Shown: positions 1-8,778, counted from the first letter of the stretch. The stretch: 64,000 nucleotides of DNA from Alistipes sp. UBA936 (GCA_002293505.1 DBDI01000030.1:8684-72683), one strand, 5' to 3'. Numbers and translations: made by a program. Notes: a model not told the origin generated them from the letters alone.

Positions 1-626
1 TAGGCTACCACTTCGCGCATCTCGTCCTTCGTATAGTAGCCTCCTTCTGCTCCCGGCGTTCCCTCCGGAACAAACCGCCTCGACCTCCCGTCGCCAGACG
101 GGCTTCGGAACGCCGCCATCTTTGTCAATAGCGGATACTTGTCGATCTGGATCCTCCATCCCGCTCCGTCTGTCAAGTGCCAGTGGAACCGGTTGAGCTT
201 GTAGTACGCCATCGCATCGAGCAGCTTGAGTATGTACTCCTTCCCGAAGAATGTACGCGACACATCCAGATGCAGCCCCCGGTACGGCAACCGAGGCGCA
301 TCGGTAATCTCCACCATCGGCACTCCCTCGGGCGTGATCAACTGTCGTACTGTTTGTTCGGCGTAGAACAGTCCTGCTTCCGTTGGTGCCTTGGCGGTGA
401 TACCGTCTTTGTCGACTACCAGTTCATATCCTTCCGGGTTGTCGGGACTGACGGTCGGGTCGATCAGGTAGCGGGCCGGGGTTTCGCCCGAGAACACGCC
501 GCCCGAAAGCGTCATTTGGGCTGGTAGCGGGATCACGTTAATATCGACATCGGTTGTTTCGACGTTACGGGTGCATCCGCCGACCACACACAGCAGGGCG
601 AGCACAAGTGCAGGAGTAGTTTTCAT
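1..626 (-). CDS. GH20 beta-N-acetylhexosaminidase lipoprotein (5' part, runs off the left edge)
   Basis: Reading leftwards from the ATG at 626 gives an open frame of 208 codons to the window edge. Residues 1-18 are a lipoprotein signal (hydrophobic stretch then GGC, lipid Cys18), so the enzyme should be anchored in the envelope. Residues about 30-108 look like the GH20 N-terminal (GH20b) domain. The catalytic barrel starts with YRGLHLDVSR (115-124) and RFHWHLTDGAGWR from 146, the family hallmark whose HWHLTD lies at 148-153. The family removes terminal GlcNAc or GalNAc from glycans. The catalytic Asp-Glu pair lies outside the window. A TAACTTTG box ends 6 nt before the ATG. The gene diverges from the AraC-type regulator, which might control it (inference). 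Confidence 0.9.
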   Translation of the reverse strand, partial: MKTTPALVLALLCVVGGCTRNVETTDVDINVIPLPAQMTLSGGVFSGETPARYLIDPTVSPDNPEGYELVVDKDGITAKAPTEAGLFYAEQTVRQLITPEGVPMVEITDAPRLPYRGLHLDVSRTFFGKEYILKLLDAMAYYKLNRFHWHLTDGAGWRIQIDKYPLLTKMAAFRSPSGDGRSRRFVPEGTPGAEGGYYTKDEMREVVA

Positions 627-632
627 AGGTTC

Positions 633-640
633 CAAAGTTA
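633..640 (-). promoter_or_regulatory. -7 box TAACTTTG, GH20 gene
   Basis: An exact TAnnTTTG match whose last base is 6 nt upstream of the ATG at 626. With the usual Bacteroidetes spacing the transcript would begin at or next to the start codon (leaderless). Confidence 0.65.
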
Positions 641-694
641 TGCAACTTTTTTGAATTTAGCAATCCCGGAAAAGTTTTCCGGCCGCCGCCGCGT

Positions 695-702
695 TATCTT
701 TG
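695..702 (+). promoter_or_regulatory. -7 box TATCTTTG, araC-type gene
   Basis: An exact TAnnTTTG match with only CACT between it and the ATG at 707, so the mRNA is probably leaderless. It is divergent from the box at 633-640. Confidence 0.65.
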
Positions 703-706
703 CACT

Positions 707-1603
707 ATGAAAAAACAACAGACCAGAGAAATTTACGAACGTCGCGTTGCGGCGGCCGAGGCTTACATCGCTGCCCACCTCGACGAGGAGCTCGAACTGG
801 AACGCGTGGCTGCAGCGGCCCACTTCTCGCCCTTCCACTTCCACCGCATCTTTCGCGCCTTCCGCGGCGAGACTCCCGGTAGTTACATCACCCGTCTTCG
901 GGTCGAGGCGGCTGAAAAACTGCTGCGCGAAACCGACCTCACCATCGAAGAGATCGCTTACCGCGTCGGCTTCGAGGTTCCCTCGTCGCTCACCAAGGCG
1001 TTCCGCACCCTCTACGACATCACACCCAGCGAATACAGAAGTTCTAAAATACTCAAAATTATGAAAACCACAACCGTAACTCCTTCCGCTAAGCTGAAAG
1101 CTCCGCGCATCGTGGAGCTCGAACCCCGCACCTTCCTCTACCTCTCCTTCACCGGCCCCTATCCCTCGCTCGACTTCGGTGGCGCCTTCGTCCGCCTGTG
1201 GGCCGAGGTCAAACGCCAGGGCCTCTACACCGCCGGCATCGAACACATCGGCGTCTACTACGACGACCCCAAGTTGACCGACGCTTCTGAACTCCGCACC
1301 GAAGCGGGCCTTGTCGTTAACAAAACTCCCGAGGCCAATGGCGACTTCGCCGTGCGCACCATCGCGGGCGGCCGCTACGCCGTCTTCACCCACATCGGGC
1401 CCTACGACGAGGTTACTCCGACGTACGACGCCATCTTCGGTGAGTGGGTTCCGGCCAACTGCGATTGCGAGGAGTGCGATTGTTCTCCGGGCGAGTGCCG
1501 TTGCATTTTGCGCGACGAGCCCGTGTTCGAGAAATACTGTAACGACCCGACGCGCACCGCGCCCGAGAAACTCAAAACGGAGATCTACGTGCCGATCAAG
1601 TAA
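707..1603 (+). CDS. AraC-family regulator with GyrI-like effector domain
   Basis: A 298-aa two-domain regulator. Residues about 10-108 form an AraC/XylS double helix-turn-helix (FHFHRIFRAFRGETPGSYI; IEEIAYRVGFEVPSSLTKAF), and residues about 130-298 form a GyrI-like small-molecule-binding domain (Rob/SoxS-type architecture). This layout usually belongs to regulators of efflux or stress genes that sense amphipathic ligands; the ligand here is unknown. Oddity: the loop that normally precedes the conserved RDEPVFEKY strand holds six cysteines in 15 residues (C252, C254, C257, C259, C264, C266), a possible metal or redox site. Leaderless start (box 695-702). It diverges from the GH20 gene, and the tripartite export operon lies nearby. 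Confidence 0.9.
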   Translation: MKKQQTREIYERRVAAAEAYIAAHLDEELELERVAAAAHFSPFHFHRIFRAFRGETPGSYITRLRVEAAEKLLRETDLTIEEIAYRVGFEVPSSLTKAFRTLYDITPSEYRSSKILKIMKTTTVTPSAKLKAPRIVELEPRTFLYLSFTGPYPSLDFGGAFVRLWAEVKRQGLYTAGIEHIGVYYDDPKLTDASELRTEAGLVVNKTPEANGDFAVRTIAGGRYAVFTHIGPYDEVTPTYDAIFGEWVPANCDCEECDCSPGECRCILRDEPVFEKYCNDPTRTAPEKLKTEIYVPIK

Positions 1604-1615
1604 CCCGGCCCGCCC

Positions 1616-1627
1616 GGGCTTCGGCCC
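1616..1627 (+). terminator. GGGC-TTCG-GCCC hairpin followed by a T run
   Basis: A four-base stem with a stable TTCG loop begins 13 nt after the araC-type stop and is followed by CGACTACTTTTT. It probably ends that transcript and sits against the 3' end of the convergent small gene. Confidence 0.55.
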
Positions 1628-1630
1628 CGA

Positions 1631-1855
1631 CTACTTTTTCGCCCAGCCGAGCACATTCTCGCTGTGCACTTCGACTCCAAACTCACTGGCCTTCCGTAGT
1701 ATTCGGCGGGCCAGTTGTGGTTTTTCGTCGTCCGGCGCCCAGTGGAAATAGGATTCTGCTGCTCTTACGTGCGCTGCATCCGGCATCGGGAACTTGTGCT
1801 CTTTCGGTAGCCCGAAATCGCTCAGCGGTAGACTGTTTCTTTCTTCTGTCGTCAT
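1631..1855 (-). CDS. small conserved protein of unknown function (DUF6582-like pattern)
   Basis: A 74-aa soluble protein. The pattern ERNSLPLSDFGLPKEHKFPMPD, then AHVRAAESYFHWAP and a basic helix (ARRILRKASEFGVEV), resembles small Bacteroidales proteins with an ERNxL..S.FALP..R.YPI.D..HAR core; this comparison is from memory and the function is unknown. I start it at the ATG at 1855. An in-frame ATG at 1876 would add seven residues (MLHAGEG) and cannot be excluded. Convergent with the AraC-type gene. Confidence 0.6.
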   Translation of the reverse strand: MTTEERNSLPLSDFGLPKEHKFPMPDAAHVRAAESYFHWAPDDEKPQLARRILRKASEFGVEVHSENVLGWAKK

Positions 1856-1902
1856 ACCCTCCCCGGCGTGCAACATTTATACCACAAAAAGACCATAACT
1901 AA

Positions 1903-2499
1903 TCAGAAATTGTATCCCAGCGTGAGATTTATAGTCCGGTTGCGCATCTTCACATCGTCCTCTGCCGTGACGCTATTTCCGACGATCGAACCCTGAAATC
2001 CTATGCCGAGGTAATAATGCCTCCGCCACGAAGCCCCGACACCGATTCGACCGCCGAAGTCGTTGCGTCCTATCGTGCCGTGCTTACCGAATGTGGGGTC
2101 GGAACCGAACCTCCCCGCAATGCCCAAACCGTAATAGAGACCCAGGTGGGGTATGATAACGAACTGATTACCGAGCTGGAGATGATAGTTTAAAAGTACC
2201 GGAAGTACCAGATACATAGCTTCCAGATGCTTATTAGTCGATTCGACCTTTGTGCCCGCATCATTGAAAAACAGACCGAGTTCCAGATAGAGGGGGTTCG
2301 AGTGGATGAGCCGGATTTGATCCGTCACTCCGACGTGGAACGAGTTGCGATGGTGAACGCTGTTGGTAACGGCACCCGAGCGAAACAGCATATTGCTCAT
2401 ACTGAAGCCGGCGCGAACACCGAAAATGTTATTTTCCTGCGCCGAGACACCGGTCGCGAATGCGGTAATGAGCAGCAGACAAAGCAAAAGTTTTTTCAT
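1903..2499 (-). CDS. outer-membrane beta-barrel protein (PorT/OmpW-like)
   Basis: 198 aa starting with a signal peptide (MKKLLLCLLLITAFATGVSA, cleavage before Q). The remainder is a chain of amphipathic beta strands with alternating aromatic and glycine residues and ends in the aromatic strand TINLTLGYNF, as expected of a small barrel inserted by BAM. It carries the FGVRAGFSMSNM motif typical of outer-membrane beta-barrel (PF13568-type) proteins. No substrate can be assigned. An upstream extension to 2532 would add MIGIFFAKRNT before the signal peptide and is unlikely. Confidence 0.8.
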   Translation of the reverse strand: MKKLLLCLLLITAFATGVSAQENNIFGVRAGFSMSNMLFRSGAVTNSVHHRNSFHVGVTDQIRLIHSNPLYLELGLFFNDAGTKVESTNKHLEAMYLVLPVLLNYHLQLGNQFVIIPHLGLYYGLGIAGRFGSDPTFGKHGTIGRNDFGGRIGVGASWRRHYYLGIGFQGSIVGNSVTAEDDVKMRNRTINLTLGYNF

Positions 2500-2606
2500 A
2501 GTATTTCTCTTTGCAAAAAATATACCAATCACTCAGTTCGTGGAAAACCCCTACAATTTCCCTAAATCAGCGCGATGTGGTGCAAATGTGGTACAAGTCA
2601 AAAGAG

Positions 2607-2643
2607 AAAGACCATAAGTGATTGATACTCACCTACGGTCTTT
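2607..2643 (-). terminator. imperfect hairpin downstream of tRNA-Leu
   Basis: AAAGACCATAAG and CCTACGGTCTTT are inverted with two mismatches, a few bases downstream of the tRNA-Leu 3' end on the minus strand and followed by CTCTTTT. Likely the tRNA transcript terminator. Confidence 0.5.
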
Positions 2644-2649
2644 TCTTAA

Positions 2650-2736
2650 TGGTGCCCAAGACAGGAGTCGAACCTGCACTTCCTTACGAAAACTCGCCCC
2701 TGAAACGAGCGCGTCTACCAATTCCGCCACTTGGGC
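2650..2736 (-). tRNA. tRNA-Leu (anticodon CAG)
   Basis: An 87-nt class II tRNA. The acceptor GCCCAAG pairs with CTTGGGC, the D arm is GGCGGAATTGGTAGACGC, the anticodon stem-loop CTCGT-TTCAGGG-GCGAG gives CAG, and there is a long variable arm, the T loop GGTTCGACTCC and an encoded 3' CCA. Confidence 0.95.
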
Positions 2737-2790
2737 ATCGAATGAGGGTGCAAAGATAGTTATTTTTTTGTGCGGGCCAAAAAATTTTTC

Positions 2791-2798
2791 TATCTTTG
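2791..2798 (+). promoter_or_regulatory. -7 box TATCTTTG, tRNA-Pro
   Basis: An exact TAnnTTTG match 20 nt before the tRNA 5' end, leaving a short 5' leader for RNase P. Confidence 0.6.
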
Positions 2799-2818
2799 TG
2801 CCCTGCAAATCGCAGATT

Positions 2819-2896
2819 CGGGGTGTAGCACAGTCCGGTTAGCGCGCCAGCTTCGGGAGTTGGAGGTCGAAGGTTCGAATCCTTTCACCCCGACCA
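2819..2896 (+). tRNA. tRNA-Pro (anticodon CGG)
   Basis: 78 nt. The acceptor CGGGGTG pairs with CACCCCG, the anticodon stem-loop CCAGC-TTCGGGA-GTTGG gives CGG, the T loop is GGTTCGAATCC, and the 3' CCA is encoded. Confidence 0.95.
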
Positions 2897-2900
2897 ACAA

Positions 2901-2924
2901 GGGGCCACCTGAAAAGGTGGCCCC
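2901..2924 (+). terminator. perfect 9-bp hairpin between tRNA-Pro and tolC end
   Basis: GGGGCCACC and GGTGGCCCC flank a six-base loop, beginning 4 nt after the tRNA CCA. No strong T run follows on either strand, so it may act as a bidirectional 3' stabiliser/terminator for the tRNA and for the convergent efflux operon. Confidence 0.6.
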
Positions 2925-2962
2925 TAATTGCGCACGGGAGGGGTCGTTTTGCGCAAACCCCC

Positions 2963-4327
2963 TTACAGATCTATCCTCACCCCCCTGTAGAAGTCGAGTA
3001 TCCGGGCGCTGAACAGGAAGTCGTAGCGTGCTTGCGCTTGCTCCGAGCGCGCCGACACCAGCCGTGTGTTTGCCTGGTCGTACTCGAAGACGGTTGCCTT
3101 GCCGCTGTTGTAGCGTATCTCCATTGCTCGGAACGACTCTTCGGCCGCGGTCAGTGCTTTGGTTGTTGCCGTAAACCGTTCGCGCGCCGAGACTGCCTTC
3201 TGATGCGCCTGTTGTATCTCCTTGTAGAGTGCCAGCCGCACGTTCGCCAGTTCCAAGGTCGAGTTGGTCACCCCCAGGCGCGCCGAACGGACACTGTTGC
3301 GGGTTCGGTTTCGGTTGAACAGGGGAATGCTCAGGTTTAGTCCCACGCTTTCGGAGTGCTTGTTTCGTATCTGATCTGAGAAGCTTTGTTGCTCATAGTC
3401 CTGCCCGAACTGATGGTAGTAGCCGTCGCTGACGCTGCCACCCAGCGAGAGGCTGGGGTAGTAGCCGCTTTGGGCAACGCGCACCTGATGTTGGCTGCTT
3501 TCCAGTCGTAGCTCTGCCTGGCGAACCTCGGGCTTGATTCCCAGTGCGGTGTCGTATATCGACTCGGGCGACACGAGAGGTTCGTTACCCGCCACGGCAA
3601 GTTCCTCGGCCGTCGGGACCACAATGTCGAACCCGCCCTCCACGTGCTCCAGATTGAGCGCCTGTTCGAGACTGAGCAGTGCGAGCGCAAGGTCGTTCCC
3701 GGCGGTTATTTCGTTCACCTCGTCGTTGGCCAGTTGTGCTTCGATGTCGTAGAGTTGCGACATCGCGACCTTACCCTGTTCGACCATCAGGCGGGTGTTA
3801 GCTACCTGTTCGCGGGTGAGGGAGGTCTGCTCGCGGTAGACGGCCAGTATCTCCTTTTTGAACAGCACGTCCAGATATAGTCCCGTTATGTTTAGCTCCA
3901 GATTCTCCTTGGCCCTTTGCAGGCTGGCGGTTGCGGCACCGAGCGTTGCGCGATCCATCTTCGCCTGATTGTTGATTCGGAAGCCGTTGAACACATCCAC
4001 GTTGAGCGACACCGACCCTGAAGTGTTGCTTGCTTGGGTGTTGACGTAGCTGTTGTCGACCTCCGAGGCCATACGCCCGAAGCTGAAGTTCTGGTTCACA
4101 CCCGCGTTGAGGCTCGGTAGGCGACTGTTCTGCGTAGTGTTGAGATTCAGGGCCGCGTCTTCGACTTGCAGGGCTGATTGTTGGATGGAGATGTTGTTCT
4201 CCACCGCGTAGTCGATGCACTCGCGCAGCGACCACGTCCGGGGCAGGGTTTGCGCGCCTGCCACCGAGACTATGGCTGTGGCCGAAACCGTCAGCGCCGC
4301 CGCTATAGTGAAAAGTTTATTCTTCAT
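2963..4327 (-). CDS. TolC-family outer-membrane efflux protein
   Basis: 454 aa with a signal peptide (residues 1-25, ending SVAGA|Q). Two similar halves follow (about 30-235 and 250-454), rich in heptad-like alpha-helical sequence with strand segments, the OEP duplication that forms the trimeric barrel and periplasmic tunnel. Its normal length is 420-500 aa. It is the last gene of the operon 8673-2963 and should be the outer-membrane exit duct for the MacAB-like pump encoded upstream. Confidence 0.92.
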   Translation of the reverse strand: MKNKLFTIAAALTVSATAIVSVAGAQTLPRTWSLRECIDYAVENNISIQQSALQVEDAALNLNTTQNSRLPSLNAGVNQNFSFGRMASEVDNSYVNTQASNTSGSVSLNVDVFNGFRINNQAKMDRATLGAATASLQRAKENLELNITGLYLDVLFKKEILAVYREQTSLTREQVANTRLMVEQGKVAMSQLYDIEAQLANDEVNEITAGNDLALALLSLEQALNLEHVEGGFDIVVPTAEELAVAGNEPLVSPESIYDTALGIKPEVRQAELRLESSQHQVRVAQSGYYPSLSLGGSVSDGYYHQFGQDYEQQSFSDQIRNKHSESVGLNLSIPLFNRNRTRNSVRSARLGVTNSTLELANVRLALYKEIQQAHQKAVSARERFTATTKALTAAEESFRAMEIRYNSGKATVFEYDQANTRLVSARSEQAQARYDFLFSARILDFYRGVRIDL

Positions 4328-4340
4328 CGTCTCTCCCTCC

Positions 4341-5441
4341 TTACTTTACTTTCGGGTTTCCGCGTACCTTCTGACCCTCGACGAGTCCCTCGACGACCTC
4401 GATCATCATACCGTCGCTCAAGCCCGTTCGAATGTCGTGGCGGGTGAAGGTTTGCTTCTTGGCCTCGGCGCTGTCGAGCACGTAGACGAAGGTCGAGTCG
4501 TTCGAGAAGTTGACTGCGTTTTCCGGGATCGCAACCACACCCTCTTCGCGGGCGAGTACGATCTCGGCGTTGGCGCTGTAACCGGCACGGATCGTGACGT
4601 CATCGGGAATGCGGGCTGCGGCCTTGATCTCGAAAACGATTGCGCCGTTCTCCTCCACGCCCAGCGGAGAGATATACTCCAGATTGGCGTCGAACGAACG
4701 ATCCTCCACCGCGCCGACGGTCAGCTTGACCGGCATACCGGTGTGGACGCGCCCGATCTCGGTCTCGTCGACGTTACCGATGAAGATTAAATCGTTCATA
4801 TCGGCAACCGTTGCTATGGTCGTACCCTCGTTGAAGGTATTGGCGTTGATCACCGAAGTACCCACCTTGACCGGAACGTCGAGGATCATCCCCGTGATGG
4901 TGGAGCGAACCTGAGTGTTGGCGATGTCGGAGGTGCTCTTCGAAGCGCCGTCGCGAACGATGTCCAGGTTGTCGCGCGAGTTCTGCAACTCCTCCACCGC
5001 ACGCCGGTACTCGCCGTCGCTGGTCTCCATCTCTTCGCGCGAGATGACGTTCTCGGCAAACAACTCCTTCTGGCGTTCGTACACCGCGCGGGTTGTCTCC
5101 ATAGCGATCTCGGCCATCCGGACGCGGCTCTCGGCGGCGTTCAACTGGTTCATATCGGGGATCACCTTCACAACCGCGATCACCTCACCCACCTGGACGC
5201 TCTCGCCCGCCTCCTTACGAAGCTCGGAAATGATGCCCTGGATCTGGGGTTTGATCATAATCTCGTCCCTCGGAGAGATCTTGCCCGTCGCCACGGATGC
5301 GTTCTGGATCGTGTCGACGCGGGCCTCCACGATCTCGTAGGTCACCTCCACCGGGCGCGACTTACGCCACAGTGCCCAGAAAGTCCCGAGCACCACAAGG
5401 CCCAAAACCACAAACAGGAAAATTCTGAAAAACTTTTTCAT
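4341..5441 (-). CDS. periplasmic adaptor subunit (HlyD/MacA family)
   Basis: 366 aa with one N-terminal membrane anchor (residues about 5-25), then a lipoyl half (QNASVATGKISPRDEIMIKPQIQGII), a coiled-coil hairpin (about 90-160), the second lipoyl half and a beta-barrel (TVADMNDLIFIGNVDETEIGRV), and a membrane-proximal domain. It bridges the inner-membrane ABC transporter and TolC. It lies 13 nt upstream of tolC and 15 nt downstream of a permease gene, so the five genes look co-transcribed. Confidence 0.92.
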   Translation of the reverse strand: MKKFFRIFLFVVLGLVVLGTFWALWRKSRPVEVTYEIVEARVDTIQNASVATGKISPRDEIMIKPQIQGIISELRKEAGESVQVGEVIAVVKVIPDMNQLNAAESRVRMAEIAMETTRAVYERQKELFAENVISREEMETSDGEYRRAVEELQNSRDNLDIVRDGASKSTSDIANTQVRSTITGMILDVPVKVGTSVINANTFNEGTTIATVADMNDLIFIGNVDETEIGRVHTGMPVKLTVGAVEDRSFDANLEYISPLGVEENGAIVFEIKAAARIPDDVTIRAGYSANAEIVLAREEGVVAIPENAVNFSNDSTFVYVLDSAEAKKQTFTRHDIRTGLSDGMMIEVVEGLVEGQKVRGNPKVK

Positions 5442-5456
5442 AACTTGATAATTATT

Positions 5457-6728
5457 TTATTCATCTCTAATTGCGTCGATAGCTTTAATCTTCAAGGCGC
5501 GCCAAGCAGGCAACAGTCCGGCCACGATGCCACTCATCACCAACACCAACAACGCCACCATTGCAAGGTTGAACGACACCACGGGCTCGGGGTGGAACCC
5601 GATGGGGTTGCCCGGGCCGTCACCGCTGATATTGATATTTTGGATAACGACCGACACCCCGATGCCGCACATCAATCCGGCAAGGCCCGCGATCCCCGTC
5701 AGCACGAAGCTCTCGGACATAATCTGGATGATGATGTTCCAAGGCTTGGCACCAAGCGCCCGCCGCACACCGATCTCGCGCATACGTTCGCGAACCGTGA
5801 CCAGCATAATGTTTGAAATGCCGATGATACCGCTGAGCAGAGCCCCCAGACCGACCAACCACATCAGGACGCTAAGGCCGGTGAACAACATATTGAAGAT
5901 CTTGAACTGGTGCTCGATGTTGACGCTGCCGATGGCCTTGGTGTCGGAGGGTGCGATCTTGTGGGCCGCCTTGATGATCGTCTTGAACTCCTCCTCCACC
6001 TCGTCGGCGCTGATGCCGGGCTTGGCCGTGCAACCCATAAAGTAGAAGTTCTCGCCGCGCTCGAACAACATCTGGTGGGTGGAGAACGGAAGGTGGATCA
6101 TCTCGTCCACCGGGCCGAAGATACTCGCGTTGGAGTGGGGAGAGATCACACCGACCACCTGGAAGTAGATACCGTTGATGCGGATGAAGCGGCCGATGGG
6201 ATTTTCGCCGGGAGAGAACAGAGTCTCGGCAACGACGTTACCTATTACGCATACCTTACGCCGCTCGGAGATGTCCACGTCGTTGAGCAACCGACCGGAG
6301 TCCTGATTGACGGTATTGATCTCGTAGAAGTTGGGGAAGATACCGATGAAGCGCCACGAACCCGACTTCATACCGTTGACCACGTTCTTGTCGCTACTAT
6401 TACCCATCAGGGCGGGAGAGATGATGTCGATGGTCTGGGCACGGCGCTGCAACAGGTCGATGTCGCTATTGTTGAAGGCCCACCAACGACCCTTACGGTA
6501 ACCCTCGTAGGGCTCACTGGTGCGGTCGGTGAAAAAGAACACGGCGTTGGTCGCGAAGCCATCCACCTGAGCGAGGATACTCTGGGTGATCTTGTTACCG
6601 ATCGCGAGCAGAACGATGAGCATAAACAGACCCCAGAAAACCCCGAACCCCGTGGCTACGGAGCGAAAGCGGTTACGAGTGATCGTCGCCCAGATCTCGT
6701 GCAAACTATCTATGTCAAAAAACTTCAT
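5457..6728 (-). CDS. ABC transporter permease (MacB/FtsX type), copy 1
   Basis: 423 aa. TM1 at about 22-45 (ATGFGVFWGLFMLIVLLAIG), a periplasmic MacB core domain (about 50-255) and three C-terminal TM helices in an FtsX domain (MLVTVRERMREIGVRRALGA at the start of the conserved loop). This is the mechanotransmission type of ABC export. It is paralogous to the next upstream gene, and the two probably form a heterodimer with the ATPase at 7972-8673. The gene begins 2 nt after the upstream permease ends. Confidence 0.92.
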   Translation of the reverse strand: MKFFDIDSLHEIWATITRNRFRSVATGFGVFWGLFMLIVLLAIGNKITQSILAQVDGFATNAVFFFTDRTSEPYEGYRKGRWWAFNNSDIDLLQRRAQTIDIISPALMGNSSDKNVVNGMKSGSWRFIGIFPNFYEINTVNQDSGRLLNDVDISERRKVCVIGNVVAETLFSPGENPIGRFIRINGIYFQVVGVISPHSNASIFGPVDEMIHLPFSTHQMLFERGENFYFMGCTAKPGISADEVEEEFKTIIKAAHKIAPSDTKAIGSVNIEHQFKIFNMLFTGLSVLMWLVGLGALLSGIIGISNIMLVTVRERMREIGVRRALGAKPWNIIIQIMSESFVLTGIAGLAGLMCGIGVSVVIQNINISGDGPGNPIGFHPEPVVSFNLAMVALLVLVMSGIVAGLLPAWRALKIKAIDAIRDE

Positions 6729-6730
6729 AC

Positions 6731-7972
6731 TCAGTCAGCTCTCATTGCTTCGATGGGACGTATTCGGGTTGCCTTCAGCGAGGGGATCAGTCCGGCAACA
6801 ACCCCGCAGATGATCAGAACCACAAGAGCGGAGAAGACAACCCCCAGTCCGACGTCGGGATCCTTGAACGCCGTCATACCACCCTCGCCCGCGCTACCGA
6901 TCACGCGGGAAGCCAACTCGCTGGCGCCGATACCCATCAGGATACCGATGTAACCCGCAGCGGTGGTGATGAACACAGCCTCGATGATGACGCTCTTGAT
7001 GATCGACCACGGAGTCGCCCCGAGGGCCTTACGGATGCCGATCTCGCGAGTACGCTCCTTGACCGTGACCAACATTATGTTAGCCACCCCGACGATACCA
7101 GCCATCAAAGAGGCGAACCCGATTACCCAAAGGAACATATTGACGAATCGGAAAACGTTACCGATCTCGATAGACTGGCGAGCCGAACCCCAGATGCGAA
7201 GAGCGGAGGTGTCGGCAGGGTCGAACCCGAGCAATGGCCCCAACTTACCGCGAAGGCGAAGCACGAACTCGTCGTACTGTTTCATATTCTTAATACCCAA
7301 AACCGTGAGGTCGATACGACTGATGCCCCAACCGCGGTCGTAAAGCATCTTGGCGGTGGACAACGGAGCGAAGATGAGCGCGTCGTTCGAACCGTCCAAC
7401 CACTCGTAAACCCCGATGATCTGGAAAGAGATTCCGTCCGCGACGATGTATTTACCCAACGACTCCTCGCCGTGAGGAAAGAGAGTCTCCTCGGCCAACT
7501 TATGGATGAAAGCAACTTTACGTTTCTGGCCGTCGTCGATCTCGTTAACGAAGCGACCCTTGAGGATAGTCAGGTTGTGGATGTTGACTGCCTGGGGAGA
7601 AGCGCCGATGATCTGCCAAGTACCGTACTGCTTGCCGTAACTGACGCTTTGGGTGTTGTGGAAAATGACGCCGGAAAGGTACTCCACCTCGGGAATATTC
7701 CTACGGACGTAATCTATCGTACGCTCGTCGAACCGGATACGGCGGTCGGCCTTCAGGCCCTTGTAAGGCATCGAAGTCCAACCCGGGCGGATGTTGATAT
7801 AATTAGTCGCCTGACCGGCCATATTACTCTGGACGCCGTTCTGCAAACCGGTACCGGCTGCCAAAAGAACGATCAACAGAAAGATACCCCAAGCAACGGC
7901 AAACCCGGTGAGGAACGTGCGCAGTTTGTTGCGCCGCATAGTCTCCAATATTTCGCCCAGAATGTCGAACAT
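6731..7972 (-). CDS. ABC transporter permease (MacB/FtsX type), copy 2
   Basis: 413 aa with the same layout as its downstream paralogue: TM1 in residues about 22-45, a MacB periplasmic core, and an FtsX domain containing MLVTVKERTREIGIRKALGA followed by the last two TM helices. Its start overlaps the ATPase stop by one base (translational coupling). Pairs of such permeases with one shared ATPase are common in Bacteroidetes tripartite pumps; the substrate (peptide, antibiotic, lipid) cannot be read from sequence. Confidence 0.92.
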   Translation of the reverse strand: MFDILGEILETMRRNKLRTFLTGFAVAWGIFLLIVLLAAGTGLQNGVQSNMAGQATNYINIRPGWTSMPYKGLKADRRIRFDERTIDYVRRNIPEVEYLSGVIFHNTQSVSYGKQYGTWQIIGASPQAVNIHNLTILKGRFVNEIDDGQKRKVAFIHKLAEETLFPHGEESLGKYIVADGISFQIIGVYEWLDGSNDALIFAPLSTAKMLYDRGWGISRIDLTVLGIKNMKQYDEFVLRLRGKLGPLLGFDPADTSALRIWGSARQSIEIGNVFRFVNMFLWVIGFASLMAGIVGVANIMLVTVKERTREIGIRKALGATPWSIIKSVIIEAVFITTAAGYIGILMGIGASELASRVIGSAGEGGMTAFKDPDVGLGVVFSALVVLIICGVVAGLIPSLKATRIRPIEAMRAD

Positions 7973-8673
7973 CAGAACTCAATGACGGGGTTAGGATTGT
8001 GTTTGTCGGACTCGATGCGACCGTCGCGAAGGTAGATCATACGGTCCGTCGCGCGAGCAACAGCCCCCTCGTGGGTGACGATCAACATCGTGATACCCTC
8101 CGAACGGTTGACCTCGCGCATTATCTCGATCACCTCGCGGCTCGTGGTAGTGTCCAGAGCGCCGGTGGGTTCGTCGGCAAGGATGATACTGGGCCGGGAG
8201 ATCAGGGCGCGGGCGATGGCGACACGCTGCTTCTGGCCGCCGGACAACTCGCTGGGAAGGTGGAGAGCGTGATCCTTCAAGCCGAGCTTTTCGAGATACT
8301 CGGCAGCCAACTCGTTACGCTTCTTACGAGGAATACCGTTATAATACAGAGGCAAAGCGACGTTCTCCAGAGCGTTCTTATAGGAGATCAGGTTGAACGA
8401 CTGGAAGATGAACCCGACCTTACGGTTACGAAGCTCGGCCGAAGAGGTCTCGCTAAGGTCGCGAACCGGAATGCCGTCCAGAATGTACTCCCCGGAGTCG
8501 TAGTTGTCCAGAATGCCGATCACGTTCAAAAGAGTCGACTTACCAGACCCCGAAGCACCCATTATGGAGAGAAACTCGCCAGCCGCAACGTCCATATCTA
8601 TACCCTTCAAAACGTGAAGAGCGTTGGGCTGGCCGAGGTTGTAAGTCTTGTTCAGGTCGCGAATCTTGATCAT
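7972..8673 (-). CDS. ABC transporter ATP-binding protein (LolD/MacB-type)
   Basis: 233 aa counted from the ATG at 8673 (MIKIRDLNKTYNLG); an upstream in-frame extension to 8706 is unlikely. Walker A GASGSGKST, the signature LSGGQKQRVAIARAL, and Walker B ILADEPTGALD are all intact. First gene of the five-gene export operon (ATPase, two permeases, adaptor, TolC) and the energy source for the pump. Confidence 0.94.
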   Translation of the reverse strand: MIKIRDLNKTYNLGQPNALHVLKGIDMDVAAGEFLSIMGASGSGKSTLLNVIGILDNYDSGEYILDGIPVRDLSETSSAELRNRKVGFIFQSFNLISYKNALENVALPLYYNGIPRKKRNELAAEYLEKLGLKDHALHLPSELSGGQKQRVAIARALISRPSIILADEPTGALDTTTSREVIEIMREVNRSEGITMLIVTHEGAVARATDRMIYLRDGRIESDKHNPNPVIEF

Positions 8674-8693
8674 AAACCACAGTTTTGATGCCG

Positions 8694-8701
8694 CAAAGTT
8701 A
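8694..8701 (-). promoter_or_regulatory. -7 box TAACTTTG, export operon
   Basis: An exact TAnnTTTG match 20 nt upstream of the ATG at 8673, so this operon keeps a short leader. It is divergent from the box at 8779-8786. Confidence 0.6.
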
Positions 8702-8778
8702 CGCAAAAAATAATACTATGCAATACATACAACCATTTTTTACATAATATCGCGTTTTTTTTAGAAAAAATTAATCAG

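Noticed and set aside
5910..6953. 347-codon + strand frame opposite the two MacB-like permeases
   Set aside because: Runs across two real minus-strand genes and shows no recognisable domain.
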